From Dehalococcoidia bacterium (GTDB lineage: Bacteria; Chloroflexota; Dehalococcoidia; Dehalococcoidales; Fen-1064), in NCBI GenBank assembly GCA_003153075.1, contig PMBW01000335.1:4300-9955 (forward strand): a stretch of 5,656 bases of DNA, read 5' to 3'. The position numbers and the translations under genes were made by a program. Positions 1 to 5,530 of the stretch are shown here, piece after piece. Position 1 is the stretch's first letter. The number at the start of each line of letters is the position of its first letter. The notes beneath the pieces were generated by a model, which worked only from the letters and a program-made list of their open reading frames with translations, had not been told where the DNA came from and did not search any database.

Positions 1-35
1 ACACCTGCTGCTTTTAGCGCTAGCCAGGACTGCGT

Positions 36-218
36 TTACATCACCGAACCGGCAAACTCGGCTTTTGCCAGGATGCCTGATTCAACACAAAATTTTATTC
101 CTCTATACGCGGCGTTCCTTGGTTTAGATTCAGCTAGACTGCCCCAGGGGAAATGGACATGTTTATCATACAGTATCTCACGGCAGTCTTTCGGGCAGGT
201 CTGTTTGCTTTTAGACAT
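36..218 (-). CDS. possible small Cys-containing protein, function unknown
   Basis: A 60-residue reading frame on the minus strand, divergent from secD. On its own strand GGAAGG (226-231) lies 7 bases before the ATG at 218, which is good Shine-Dalgarno spacing. The product has a C-x3-C pair near the N-terminus (TCPKDC, residues 7-12) and a third Cys at residue 44, many Lys residues, a stretch KHVHFPWG in the middle, and no membrane segment or signal peptide. I do not recognise a family. The same DNA is also open on the plus strand from position 1 to the stop at 235-237, but that translation is Ser/Pro-rich, poor in Lys and Glu and has no start in view, so the minus-strand reading looks more protein-like. 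Both could be chance. The 109-base gap to secD would then be a divergent promoter region, but I see no strong -35/-10 pair there. Confidence 0.35.
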   Translation of the reverse strand: MSKSKQTCPKDCREILYDKHVHFPWGSLAESKPRNAAYRGIKFCVESGILAKAEFAGSVM

Positions 219-327
219 CCCGCCGCCTTCCGTTTAAGTTACGGCTATTAATCGGCGTCCTCTCCCGGACGGTAAACAGGAGAAATAAATAAATGTGAGG
301 AATTATCAAGAAGGTGGTTAAGTTAAC

Positions 328-1641
328 ATGAGACGTGAAAACTATCTGTTTCTTTTTGTGCTGATACTGCTTGCCTTTGCTTTGTGCATAGTTCTGCCCA
401 TTGATAAAGGTGTACTTTTCAGTAAGAACTTTCAGTATGGATTGGATATCAACGGCGGTTCCCGCTTGCTTTACGAAGCGGATTTGAGTAAGAAAGACCC
501 GACTCAAACTGACCCGCAGGTTATGGCTGCGGTGCAGAATAAGATATTGCGGCGTGTTAATGCTTACGGTTTAAGCGAGGTGTCCATTAACGTACAAGGC
601 AGCAACCGCATTGTGGTAGAACTGCCGGGTATCAAGGATTCTAGCCAGGCAATTGCTTCCATCGGTTCGGTTGGCTCCCTCGAGTTTAAACAGCAGCAAC
701 TTGACGCCTCCGGTACTGTGATGAAAGATGATTCTGGTAACATAATCTGGATCCCCGCGACAGCCCTCGGTTCTGATGGAGTGACACAGGAAGTTCTGAC
801 GGGTAAATACCTCAAACCCAATGCGGCTGTCACGTTGGATAATTTAGGCAAGCCGGAGGTTGCTTTTGAATTTAATCCCGAAGGCGCCAAGCTCTTCGGG
901 GAGATTACCCAGGCCCTCCTGAATAAACCGCTGGGAATTTTCTTGGATAACCAGTTAATATCATATCCGACAGTCCAGGCCGTTATTACAGACAAGGGTG
1001 TCATCAATAATCTTAACCTCGACGAAGCAAAAAAACTGGTGGTTGAACTTAATTCCGGCAGTATGGATGTTCCACTGACGCTGAAACAGCAGAATGACGT
1101 TGATGCCACTCTCGGTAAAGATTCGCTGACAAAAAGCCTTTGGGCGGGGTTAATCGGTATCGTTTGCGTAGCCCTTTTCATGATTATTTACTACCGTCTC
1201 CCGGGCGTGGTGGCCACAGTCGCCTTGGGTATTTACGCATCGATTGTATTGGCGATATTTAAGCTGATTCCTGTTACATTATCGCTACCGGGTATTGCTG
1301 GTTTCGTGATATCGACCGGTATGGCTGTCGATGCTAACGTGCTGATTTTCGAGCGTATGAAAGAGGAACTGAAACGAGGACTCACGATGAAGATGGCCTT
1401 GCAGGAAGGTTTTCACCGCGCCTGGCCGTCCATCCGCGACAGTAACGCGTCCACCATTATCACCTGTTTTATTCTTTACTGGTTCGGAAATACTGTGGTA
1501 AGAGGGTTCGCGCTGAACCTGGGTATCGGTGTGGCGATCAGCTTGTTCAGTGCCATTACTGTGACGCGGACGTTCCTTAGCCAACTGGTGAGTAATGGTA
1601 TGATGAAAGGTTTAACTCTCTACGGAGGCAAACATGATTAA
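328..1641 (+). CDS. secD: protein translocase subunit SecD
   Basis: SecD is the inner-membrane partner of SecYEG that, with SecF, uses the proton gradient to pull exported proteins across on the outer face. The 437-residue product shows one N-terminal membrane anchor (about 6-24), the conserved motif YGLDINGG (37-44), a large extracytoplasmic P1 region (about 25-268) with VVELPGI (96-102), and then five membrane segments (about 271-290, 292-312, 316-334, 373-389, 393-418). The RND-type motif GMAVDANVLIFER (331-343) carries Asp335, the expected counterpart of the proton-relay Asp in TM4 of characterised SecD proteins. The protein is shorter than E. coli SecD (about 615 aa) because its P1 region is compact, as in many non-proteobacterial homologues. 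The start is set by AAGGTGG (311-317), 10 bases before the ATG. It overlaps secF by 8 bp, so the two are translationally coupled. No strong promoter is evident; TAGACA (212-217) with TAAGTT (235-240) is a weak candidate. Identification is firm. Confidence 0.96.
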   Translation: MRRENYLFLFVLILLAFALCIVLPIDKGVLFSKNFQYGLDINGGSRLLYEADLSKKDPTQTDPQVMAAVQNKILRRVNAYGLSEVSINVQGSNRIVVELPGIKDSSQAIASIGSVGSLEFKQQQLDASGTVMKDDSGNIIWIPATALGSDGVTQEVLTGKYLKPNAAVTLDNLGKPEVAFEFNPEGAKLFGEITQALLNKPLGIFLDNQLISYPTVQAVITDKGVINNLNLDEAKKLVVELNSGSMDVPLTLKQQNDVDATLGKDSLTKSLWAGLIGIVCVALFMIIYYRLPGVVATVALGIYASIVLAIFKLIPVTLSLPGIAGFVISTGMAVDANVLIFERMKEELKRGLTMKMALQEGFHRAWPSIRDSNASTIITCFILYWFGNTVVRGFALNLGIGVAISLFSAITVTRTFLSQLVSNGMMKGLTLYGGKHD

Positions 1642-2575
1642 TATTATTAATAAAAGATATTGGTTTTTTCTTATTTCGGCATTAATCATTGTTCCAGGCC
1701 TGATTTCGCTGATACTTCCCCCGCATCTTAATTTAGGCAACGATTTCAAACCCGGTACCACAATGACCGTTAGTTTTAATCCGGCGGTTACAGAAAGCCA
1801 ATTGCGAGCGAGCTTGACGGACGCTGGCTATCAGGAAGCAACCGTTCAATACAGTCAGTCTACTAAAGAATTTTTCCTTAGCCTGCGGGTAATCAGCCCT
1901 GATGAAGAGACTAAACTGAAAACTGACCTGCAGGCATCATTGAACAGCCAACCTACCGTCCTTGATTTGAGCACCACCAGTTCCGACATTGCCACCGAGA
2001 CAGGCAAAAAAGCAATTATCGCTATTATCATCGCGGCAATTTTCATTATGGCTTATATTTCTATCTCCTTCCGTAAAATGCCCAGACCGACGCGCTGGGG
2101 TATCTGCGCTGTTATTGCTTTATTGCACGATGTTCTGGTTGTAGTGGGCATTTTTTCCATCCTCGGCCGGGTCATGGGTACTAAAATTGACCAGTTGTTT
2201 ATCACCGGCGTGCTGACGGTCGCCGGTTATAGTGTCCATGACACCATCGTTGTTTTCGACAGGATTAGAGAAAATATTACCAAGGGCACCAATAAAAATT
2301 TCGAAAAGGTCGTGGACTTCAGCATCAATGAGACCTTTGTCCGCTCGCTGAATACTTCACTAACCGTCACTTTCGTACTCTTTGCCCTGTTCCTGCTGGG
2401 TGGTTCTACCATCCATGATTTCGTCCTCGTTCTTTTAATCGGTGTTATTACCGGCACCTACAGCTCCATCTGCAACGCCAGCGCCTTGCTGGTAGTTTGG
2501 GAAAACAAGGAATGGCGCCGGTTCATCTCCTGGATTCCGGGCGTCCCCAAATATAAAAAACCGGAAGTTGCATAA
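1634..2575 (+). CDS. secF: protein translocase subunit SecF
   Basis: SecF completes the SecDF accessory motor of Sec protein export. The 313-residue product has the family layout: membrane segment 1 (about 9-29), a short external P4 domain (30-125), then five more segments (about 127-147, 155-180, 187-207, 243-262, 265-290). Conserved SecF landmarks are ALLHDV (172-177), GYSVHDTIVVFDRIREN (198-214) and RSLNTS (237-242). Asp203 and Arg237 correspond to the Asp/Arg pair implicated in proton conduction in Thermus SecDF (my alignment by motif). The motif after segment 1, usually G-x-D-F-x-G-G, reads GNDFKPG (35-41), with Lys-Pro replacing the usual small residues. The ATG lies inside the end of secD. 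Its Shine-Dalgarno GGAGG (1624-1628) is within secD codons, 5 bases upstream, so the genes are one operon and probably made in equal amounts. A strong hairpin terminator follows 31 bases after the stop. Confidence 0.96.
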   Translation: MINIINKRYWFFLISALIIVPGLISLILPPHLNLGNDFKPGTTMTVSFNPAVTESQLRASLTDAGYQEATVQYSQSTKEFFLSLRVISPDEETKLKTDLQASLNSQPTVLDLSTTSSDIATETGKKAIIAIIIAAIFIMAYISISFRKMPRPTRWGICAVIALLHDVLVVVGIFSILGRVMGTKIDQLFITGVLTVAGYSVHDTIVVFDRIRENITKGTNKNFEKVVDFSINETFVRSLNTSLTVTFVLFALFLLGGSTIHDFVLVLLIGVITGTYSSICNASALLVVWENKEWRRFISWIPGVPKYKKPEVA

Positions 2576-2606
2576 TCGGTTTATCCGCATATTATTAATG
2601 CTAAAA

Positions 2607-2632
2607 AGAGGGAGGGCGAAAACCCTCCCTCT
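2607..2632 (+). terminator. intrinsic terminator of the secDF operon
   Basis: A perfect 10-bp inverted repeat, AGAGGGAGGG (2607-2616) and CCCTCCCTCT (2623-2632), encloses the 6-base loop CGAAAA. It starts 31 bases after the secF stop. On the plus strand the following tract (CGTTTATC) is only moderately T-rich. On the minus strand the stem is followed directly by TTTTT (complement of 2603-2606 plus the base stem pair), so the element could also stop transcripts coming from the right. Confidence 0.85.
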
Positions 2633-2763
2633 CGTTTATCTCCTTCTCCTTCAAGCGAAAAGTTAGATGATGGCCGTTGCGCATTAGTAGGATAGCTCCG
2701 CGATAAATCCCTCTGGAAAAAGCAAATTTAACTTCTGGCCGGTAATCAATCTTCTGGCTGATT

Positions 2764-2778
2764 ATTTATAAAATAAAT
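2764..2778. promoter_or_regulatory. AT-rich inverted repeat upstream of the ZIP gene
   Basis: ATTTAT (2764-2769) and ATAAAT (2773-2778) form a perfect 6-bp inverted repeat around AAA. It ends 11 bases before the -35 box of the ZIP promoter, where a repressor, an activator or an UP-like element could sit. Just upstream, CTTCTGGC occurs twice 19 bases apart (2732-2739 and 2751-2758), about two helical turns. No specific regulator can be named, and AT-rich dyads arise by chance easily. Confidence 0.25.
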
Positions 2779-2789
2779 CGATTTTTAGA

Positions 2790-2819
2790 TAGACAGATAC
2801 ATGAAAATTCTTATATAAT
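2790..2819 (+). promoter_or_regulatory. sigma-70-type promoter of the ZIP gene, probably leaderless
   Basis: TAGACA (2790-2795, one mismatch to TTGACA), an 18-bp spacer and a perfect TATAAT (2814-2819). Only 7 bases separate the -10 box from the ATG at 2827, so transcription should begin at or next to the A of the start codon. No Shine-Dalgarno sequence precedes this ATG, which fits a leaderless mRNA. Confidence 0.65.
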
Positions 2820-2826
2820 TCAATCT

Positions 2827-3540
2827 ATGCATCCAATCCTGTTTATCATTGCGCTAATAACATTCTTATCCACCATGATCGGCGGACTCGTCGCGGTCAG
2901 ATTTAAAAACGTATTACAATACTTCTTTGCATTTTCATCCGGGGCATTGATCGCCATCACTTTCTTCGATGTATTACCGGAAAGTCTGGATATTGCCGGT
3001 TCGGTCTCCGTTAGAACCCTGATGATCGCGGCGGTTGTCACTTTCCTGTTCTTCAGCCTGGTAGAAAGATTCTTCCTGACACATCATCATCATGAAGGTG
3101 AAGAACACGGCCATATTATGGGACCGGTCGGGGCCATCGGGCTGGTCATGCACAGCTTCCTCGATGGCGCGGCGATCGGCATCGCCTATCAGGCCAATTC
3201 CTCGATGGGCTTCATCGTTGCGCTGGCGGTTATTTCCCACGACTTTACCGACGGTATCAATACCGTCGTCATTATGTTGAAAAATGAACAAACCGTCAAG
3301 CGTGCCCGGATGTTTTTGTTTATCGATGCCATTGCCCCGGTGTTCGGGATTATTGTTTCGTCCTTCTTTGTCATCCAATCCTCGGTGCTGGCCGTAATAT
3401 TAGCGGCATTTGCCGGTCAATTCCTTTATATCGGCGCGGCCAATCTCCTACCGGAAACCTACCGTCACAGCGCTTGGAGAATGGCCGTCGCGATGCTGAT
3501 CGGCGTGCTGTTGATATTCGTTTTGACCGCAATCGTTTAG
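2827..3540 (+). CDS. ZIP-family divalent metal transporter
   Basis: A 237-residue integral membrane protein with about eight membrane segments (roughly 3-24, 32-50, 63-84, 99-121, 127-150, 162-184, 186-208, 218-236), the ZIP (SLC39-type) topology and length. Segment 4 has HSFLDGAAIG (109-118), the ZIP signature with candidate ligands His109 and Asp113. Segment 5 has SHDFTDG (137-143), with His138, Asp139 and Asp142 where classical ZIPs carry H-E-x-x-E/G. Between segments 3 and 4 lies a His/Glu-rich loop, HHHHEGEEHGH (86-96), typical of the metal-sensing or metal-capturing loop in this family. The expected activity is import of Zn2+ or a related ion (Fe, Mn) into the cytoplasm; the substrate cannot be read from the sequence. 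It stands alone between a terminator and a gene-free region. The start at 2827 has no ribosome-binding site but matches the promoter geometry for leaderless initiation. The next in-frame Met is residue 17 and would cut segment 1. Confidence 0.9.
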   Translation: MHPILFIIALITFLSTMIGGLVAVRFKNVLQYFFAFSSGALIAITFFDVLPESLDIAGSVSVRTLMIAAVVTFLFFSLVERFFLTHHHHEGEEHGHIMGPVGAIGLVMHSFLDGAAIGIAYQANSSMGFIVALAVISHDFTDGINTVVIMLKNEQTVKRARMFLFIDAIAPVFGIIVSSFFVIQSSVLAVILAAFAGQFLYIGAANLLPETYRHSAWRMAVAMLIGVLLIFVLTAIV

Positions 3541-3748
3541 CTTTAAAACAGTCAGACTGCTTCTCTTTTACATCTTATTTTGTTCAGATTCATTTGACGA
3601 AGGATTTGTAGAGAGAAGGATCAGGGAGTACAATACTTAAACCTCTACACTCACAAATGACCGTTTGTCATACTGAGCCTTCCAATTTATTATTCTCCAC
3701 AAATATGTACGAAGTATCCAGTTTCTGTCCCCTTGTTTCTAAAAATAC
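3541..3748. other. gene-free region with weak hairpin and repeat fragments
   Basis: I see no coding sequence here. Just after the ZIP stop there is a short hairpin, CAGT (3549-3552) with ACTG (3556-3559), followed by a pyrimidine-rich tract (CTTCTCTTTT). It may be a weak terminator, but four base pairs is little support. Farther on are a repeat-like segment at 3653-3678 and TGTACGAAGTATCCA (3706-3720), which resembles a segment at 5582-5596. The stretch reads like decayed intergenic repeat material. Confidence 0.5.
3653..3678. repeat. fragment resembling a dispersed 'GTCATnCTGAGC' intergenic repeat
   Basis: The segment contains ATGAC (3657-3661) and GTCAT (3667-3671) as an inverted pair around CGTTT, followed by ACTGAGC. 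Strings of the form TTTGTCATTCTGAGC and TTGTCATTGCGAGC are familiar from dispersed intergenic repeats in several bacterial groups including Dehalococcoidia. A similar junction (AATGACA ... TGTCATT) occurs at 5616-5643 in this window. Only a fragment is recognisable and no boundaries can be drawn. Confidence 0.35.
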
Positions 3749-3776
3749 TTGACAAAAGAATAGTATACTGTACGTT
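3749..3776 (+). promoter_or_regulatory. promoter with palindromic operator candidate for the XRE unit
   Basis: A perfect -35 box TTGACA (3749-3754), a 16-bp spacer and TACGTT (3771-3776), which keeps the three most important -10 positions (T1, A2, T6) but is otherwise poor. The spacer contains the perfect 8-bp palindrome AGTATACT (3762-3769), next to GTAC (3770-3773). A dimeric regulator bound there would block polymerase, so autoregulation by the XRE protein encoded at 3969 is a reasonable inference. TATACT (3764-3769) itself resembles a -10 box but has no -35 at proper spacing. Confidence 0.5.
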
Positions 3777-3807
3777 AAGAATAGATAACTAATTCAGGAG
3801 GAGTTGT

Positions 3808-3956
3808 ATGACAGCGTGGGTGCTGCAATCATGCTTGCATTGAAAGGCCATCTTCCGGCAGATTTGCTTTCTGTCGCCTATGGTTTAGCTTATACAGCTT
3901 GTATTCTCTTAGGTGTAAACGGCGCTTTTTACCTGTATTATGGGCGGAAACACTAA
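3808..3956 (+). pseudogene. broken gene for a small membrane protein
   Basis: A strong ribosome-binding site AGGAGG (3796-3801) lies 6 bases before an ATG (3808), but this frame gives only MTAWVLQSCLH before a TGA at 3841. In another frame the DNA is open from 3789 to the TAA at 3954-3956 and encodes a membrane-protein tail, readable from about 3810: a hydrophobic piece (SVGAAIMLALKG), a polar turn (HLPADL), then a full membrane segment ending YLYYGRKH. The good promoter, ribosome-binding site and start joined out of frame to a C-terminal tail suggest an internal deletion or frameshift. The tail ends 12 bases before the XRE regulator, and small membrane proteins are often encoded directly before such regulators. 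The alternative is a real 41-aa one-segment protein starting at ATG 3831, inside the 11-codon frame and coupled to it, though that ATG has no good ribosome-binding site of its own. A sequencing indel is also possible. Confidence 0.5.
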
Positions 3957-3968
3957 GGGGAAATAAAG

Positions 3969-4205
3969 GTGAAGAATAAAATTAAAGTTTTCCGCGCCAT
4001 GCACGGTCTGACACAGGAAGCATTAGCAGTAAAACTAGGTGTCACACGGCAGACAGTGGTCTCGCTGGAGACCGGTAAGTACGATCCGTCTATCGGTTTG
4101 GCTTTTAAAATTGCTCGCCTTTTCAATGTAAAAATCGAAGATGTTTTTGTTTACGACGGCCCGGCAGAAAAATTCCGCGGCCTGCCGCCGCAGACTAAAA
4201 AATAA
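3969..4205 (+). CDS. XRE/Cro-C1-family transcriptional regulator (YozG-like)
   Basis: A 78-residue DNA-binding protein consisting almost entirely of one HTH_3 domain (about residues 4-60). The helix-turn-helix is TQEALAVKLGV (15-25) followed by the recognition helix TRQTVVSLE (26-34) and the family-typical TGKYDPS (35-41). Then come AFKIARLFNVKIEDVF (45-60) and a short polar tail. This is the size and pattern of the small YozG-like regulators that bind as dimers and usually control their own operon. The start is GTG at 3969, chosen because AGGGG (3956-3960) lies 8 bases upstream and the HTH begins at once; no ATG fits better. The first gene of the unit, just upstream, is broken, so the regulator may now be the only functional product of the promoter at 3749. 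Target genes beyond its own unit cannot be read from the sequence. Confidence 0.9.
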   Translation: MKNKIKVFRAMHGLTQEALAVKLGVTRQTVVSLETGKYDPSIGLAFKIARLFNVKIEDVFVYDGPAEKFRGLPPQTKK

Positions 4206-4232
4206 AAAGTAAAAGATTCATCTGTTCCTCCG

Positions 4233-4241
4233 TGATATAAT
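4233..4241 (+). promoter_or_regulatory. extended -10 promoter for the MBL-fold hydrolase gene
   Basis: TGATATAAT (4233-4241) is a perfect extended -10 element (TGn plus TATAAT). No good -35 hexamer sits 16-18 bp upstream (AAGATT at 4213-4218 is the 17-bp position), which extended -10 promoters tolerate. Transcription would start near 4248, giving a leader of about 20 bases containing the ribosome-binding site GAAGGAG (4254-4260). Confidence 0.6.
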
Positions 4242-4267
4242 CGCTTTAATGGTGAAGGAGCAAACCA

Positions 4268-4951
4268 ATGGAAATAATACCGGGTATTCATAAAATAGAC
4301 GGGGTGAATGGGGCTAACTGCTACTTAATCACCTCCGGCCCGGAATTGGTGTTAATCGATACCGGCATGCGCGGCAGCAGCAAAAAGATCGCCGCTTACC
4401 TGAGTATAATAGATAAAAAAACCGACGATATCAAATATATCTTTATTACCCATGCTGACCCCGACCACATTGGCGGTGCCATGGAGATGAAAAAATTAAC
4501 GGGCGCGAAATTGGTGATCCATAACGGTGAAATGCCTGCGCTTGCGGGTGATAGCTCAAGCAGACTGAGAAACAAAAGCCGTTTTATTAAAATATTGTCA
4601 CGCATATTATCAGGGTTGATCCGTTTCGCTCCGACTAAGCCGGATATCGTTGTAAAAGAAGATACCGGGATTGCCGGCTTAAAAATTATCAACACCCCCG
4701 GACATTCGGACGGCAGCATCAGCATTTATCTGCCGGGCAAGGTCATTTTTGTCGGCGATGCATTGACAGCTGACGCGAAAGGAAACCCACGCCGCCCCAT
4801 GAAAGCGCTTGCCGCCGACATGGTTCAGGCAAAAGCCTCAGTACAAATGATTGCCGGACTCGAATTCGATACTTTGCTGGTCGGGCACGGCGCGCCGGTT
4901 AAAGGTGACGCTGTCAATAAGGTCAAGAAACTACTGACAAATTGGAAATAA
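4268..4951 (+). CDS. metallo-beta-lactamase-fold hydrolase
   Basis: A 227-residue soluble protein of the MBL fold, close in length to glyoxalase II/YflN-like members. Strand motifs appear in order: LVLIDTG (27-33), the metal motif THADPDHIGG (61-70), PGHSDGS (144-150), VIFVGDAL (159-166) and LLVGHGAP (203-210). Expected metal ligands are His62, Asp64, Asp66, His67, His146, Asp164 and His207. The classical H-x-H-x-D-H is H-x-D-x-D-H here, a variant found in a sizeable branch of the superfamily, so the enzyme is probably still a metal-dependent hydrolase. The substrate is unknown; thioester, lactone or phosphoester hydrolysis are all possible within this fold. A basic insert around 99-119 lies where substrate-pocket loops vary between subfamilies. 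The start is supported by GAAGGAG (4254-4260), 7 bases before the ATG, and by its own promoter. The 100-aa gene follows after 37 bases. Confidence 0.92.
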   Translation: MEIIPGIHKIDGVNGANCYLITSGPELVLIDTGMRGSSKKIAAYLSIIDKKTDDIKYIFITHADPDHIGGAMEMKKLTGAKLVIHNGEMPALAGDSSSRLRNKSRFIKILSRILSGLIRFAPTKPDIVVKEDTGIAGLKIINTPGHSDGSISIYLPGKVIFVGDALTADAKGNPRRPMKALAADMVQAKASVQMIAGLEFDTLLVGHGAPVKGDAVNKVKKLLTNWK

Positions 4952-4988
4952 AGCAAACTGATAATAACAGGATCAAGGAGAATTATAG

Positions 4989-5291
4989 ATGATGGATCAA
5001 CGCCAACCCTTCGTCAATGTTTTTGCGATTACACATCCTTTATGGGCGGTTGCCCGCGATGTTGAAAATGTCGCCAGCGCGGCTCGGATTGAGGCGATTC
5101 AGACCATTACCTTTGTCGATGATGTCGGAAACGTCGAGATTCAAACCTACTATTTTATGCCCACCTGTACCGAACGGCCTGATTGGGTTTTTGAGGATGA
5201 CGTTGAGGGGCTTTATAACTCCGAAGAAGAAGCCAAAAATAACCTCGGTGCGCAACCACCGGCGCAACAAAACCCGAATGTATTCCAATAG
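4989..5291 (+). CDS. hypothetical 100-aa acidic protein
   Basis: I do not recognise this protein. The start is supported by AAGGAG (4975-4980), 8 bases before the first ATG; a second ATG follows directly at 4992. The product is soluble-looking with no signal peptide or membrane segment. It has an N-terminal hydrophobic/aromatic patch (PFVNVFAITHPLWAVA, 7-22), a likely short helix (SAARIEAIQ, 30-38), a beta-like stretch (TITFVDDVGNVEIQTYYF, 39-56), a single Cys (60), an acidic segment (DWVFEDDVEGLYNSEEEA, 65-82) and a probably disordered Gln/Pro/Asn tail (88-100). It lies 37 bases after the MBL-fold hydrolase with no terminator or promoter visible between, so the two are likely co-transcribed. 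Two overlapping readings of the same DNA (5017-5298 plus, 5040-5288 minus) lack ribosome-binding sites and protein-like composition. That it is a real gene is fairly likely; function is unassigned. Confidence 0.7.
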   Translation: MMDQRQPFVNVFAITHPLWAVARDVENVASAARIEAIQTITFVDDVGNVEIQTYYFMPTCTERPDWVFEDDVEGLYNSEEEAKNNLGAQPPAQQNPNVFQ

Positions 5292-5364
5292 GCTGTAAGA
5301 AGGTTAAAAACCCTCAAAAAATTCCTGAGTCTGTCCGAAAATAACCATTAGAAACGATTAATAT

Positions 5365-5400
5365 GTACATTTTAACTGCGGTCAAAAGTATTTCGCTGAA
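5365..5400 (+). repeat. hairpin repeat, copy 1
   Basis: This 36-base segment matches 5531-5566 at 31 of 36 positions without gaps. Its core can fold as TTTTAAC (5370-5376) with GTCAAAA (5381-5387) around the loop TGCG, with one A-C mismatch. It contains the shared string AAAGTATTTCG (5385-5395). Confidence 0.7.
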
Positions 5401-5530
5401 AATGACTCAAGATTCCTCCCATATTTCCTTTTGGGAATTCTCTGAAATTTGGGACCAATGGCGATCAGGTCGTACATTTGCTTCGAATGGCACCTATACG
5501 TTACTTTGAATGGCTCGGTAAAGTACCTCC

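Noticed and set aside
211..507. 98-codon minus-strand frame across the secD start
   Set aside because: It covers the secD ribosome-binding site and first 60 codons in antisense, and no ribosome-binding site supports its start.
564..1181. 205-codon open frame on the minus strand inside secD
   Set aside because: It is antisense to a firmly identified gene, with Ser/Thr/Pro-rich composition typical of a shadow frame and no ribosome-binding site.
2974..3378. 134-codon minus-strand frame inside the ZIP gene
   Set aside because: It is a mirror of the transporter codons (His/Asp/Asn/Arg-rich, no fold-like pattern) and has no start signals.
3545..3570. possible terminator after the ZIP gene
   Set aside because: The stem is only four base pairs with a three-base loop and the following tract is mixed C/T, so it is mentioned but not called.
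3764..3769. TATACT as the -10 box of the XRE promoter
   Set aside because: It would leave only 9 bp to the perfect TTGACA at 3749, and no other -35 lies at 16-18 bp. The palindrome is better read as an operator.
5017..5298. 93-codon plus-strand frame overlapping the 100-aa gene
   Set aside because: It has no Shine-Dalgarno sequence and an Arg/Pro/Leu-rich composition of an out-of-frame reading. The 4989 frame has a proper ribosome-binding site.
5363..5509. 48-codon plus-strand frame in the 3' gene-free region
   Set aside because: It has no ribosome-binding site, its first third lies in repeat copy 1 (the equivalent frame in copy 2 has stops), and the opposite strand is equally open.
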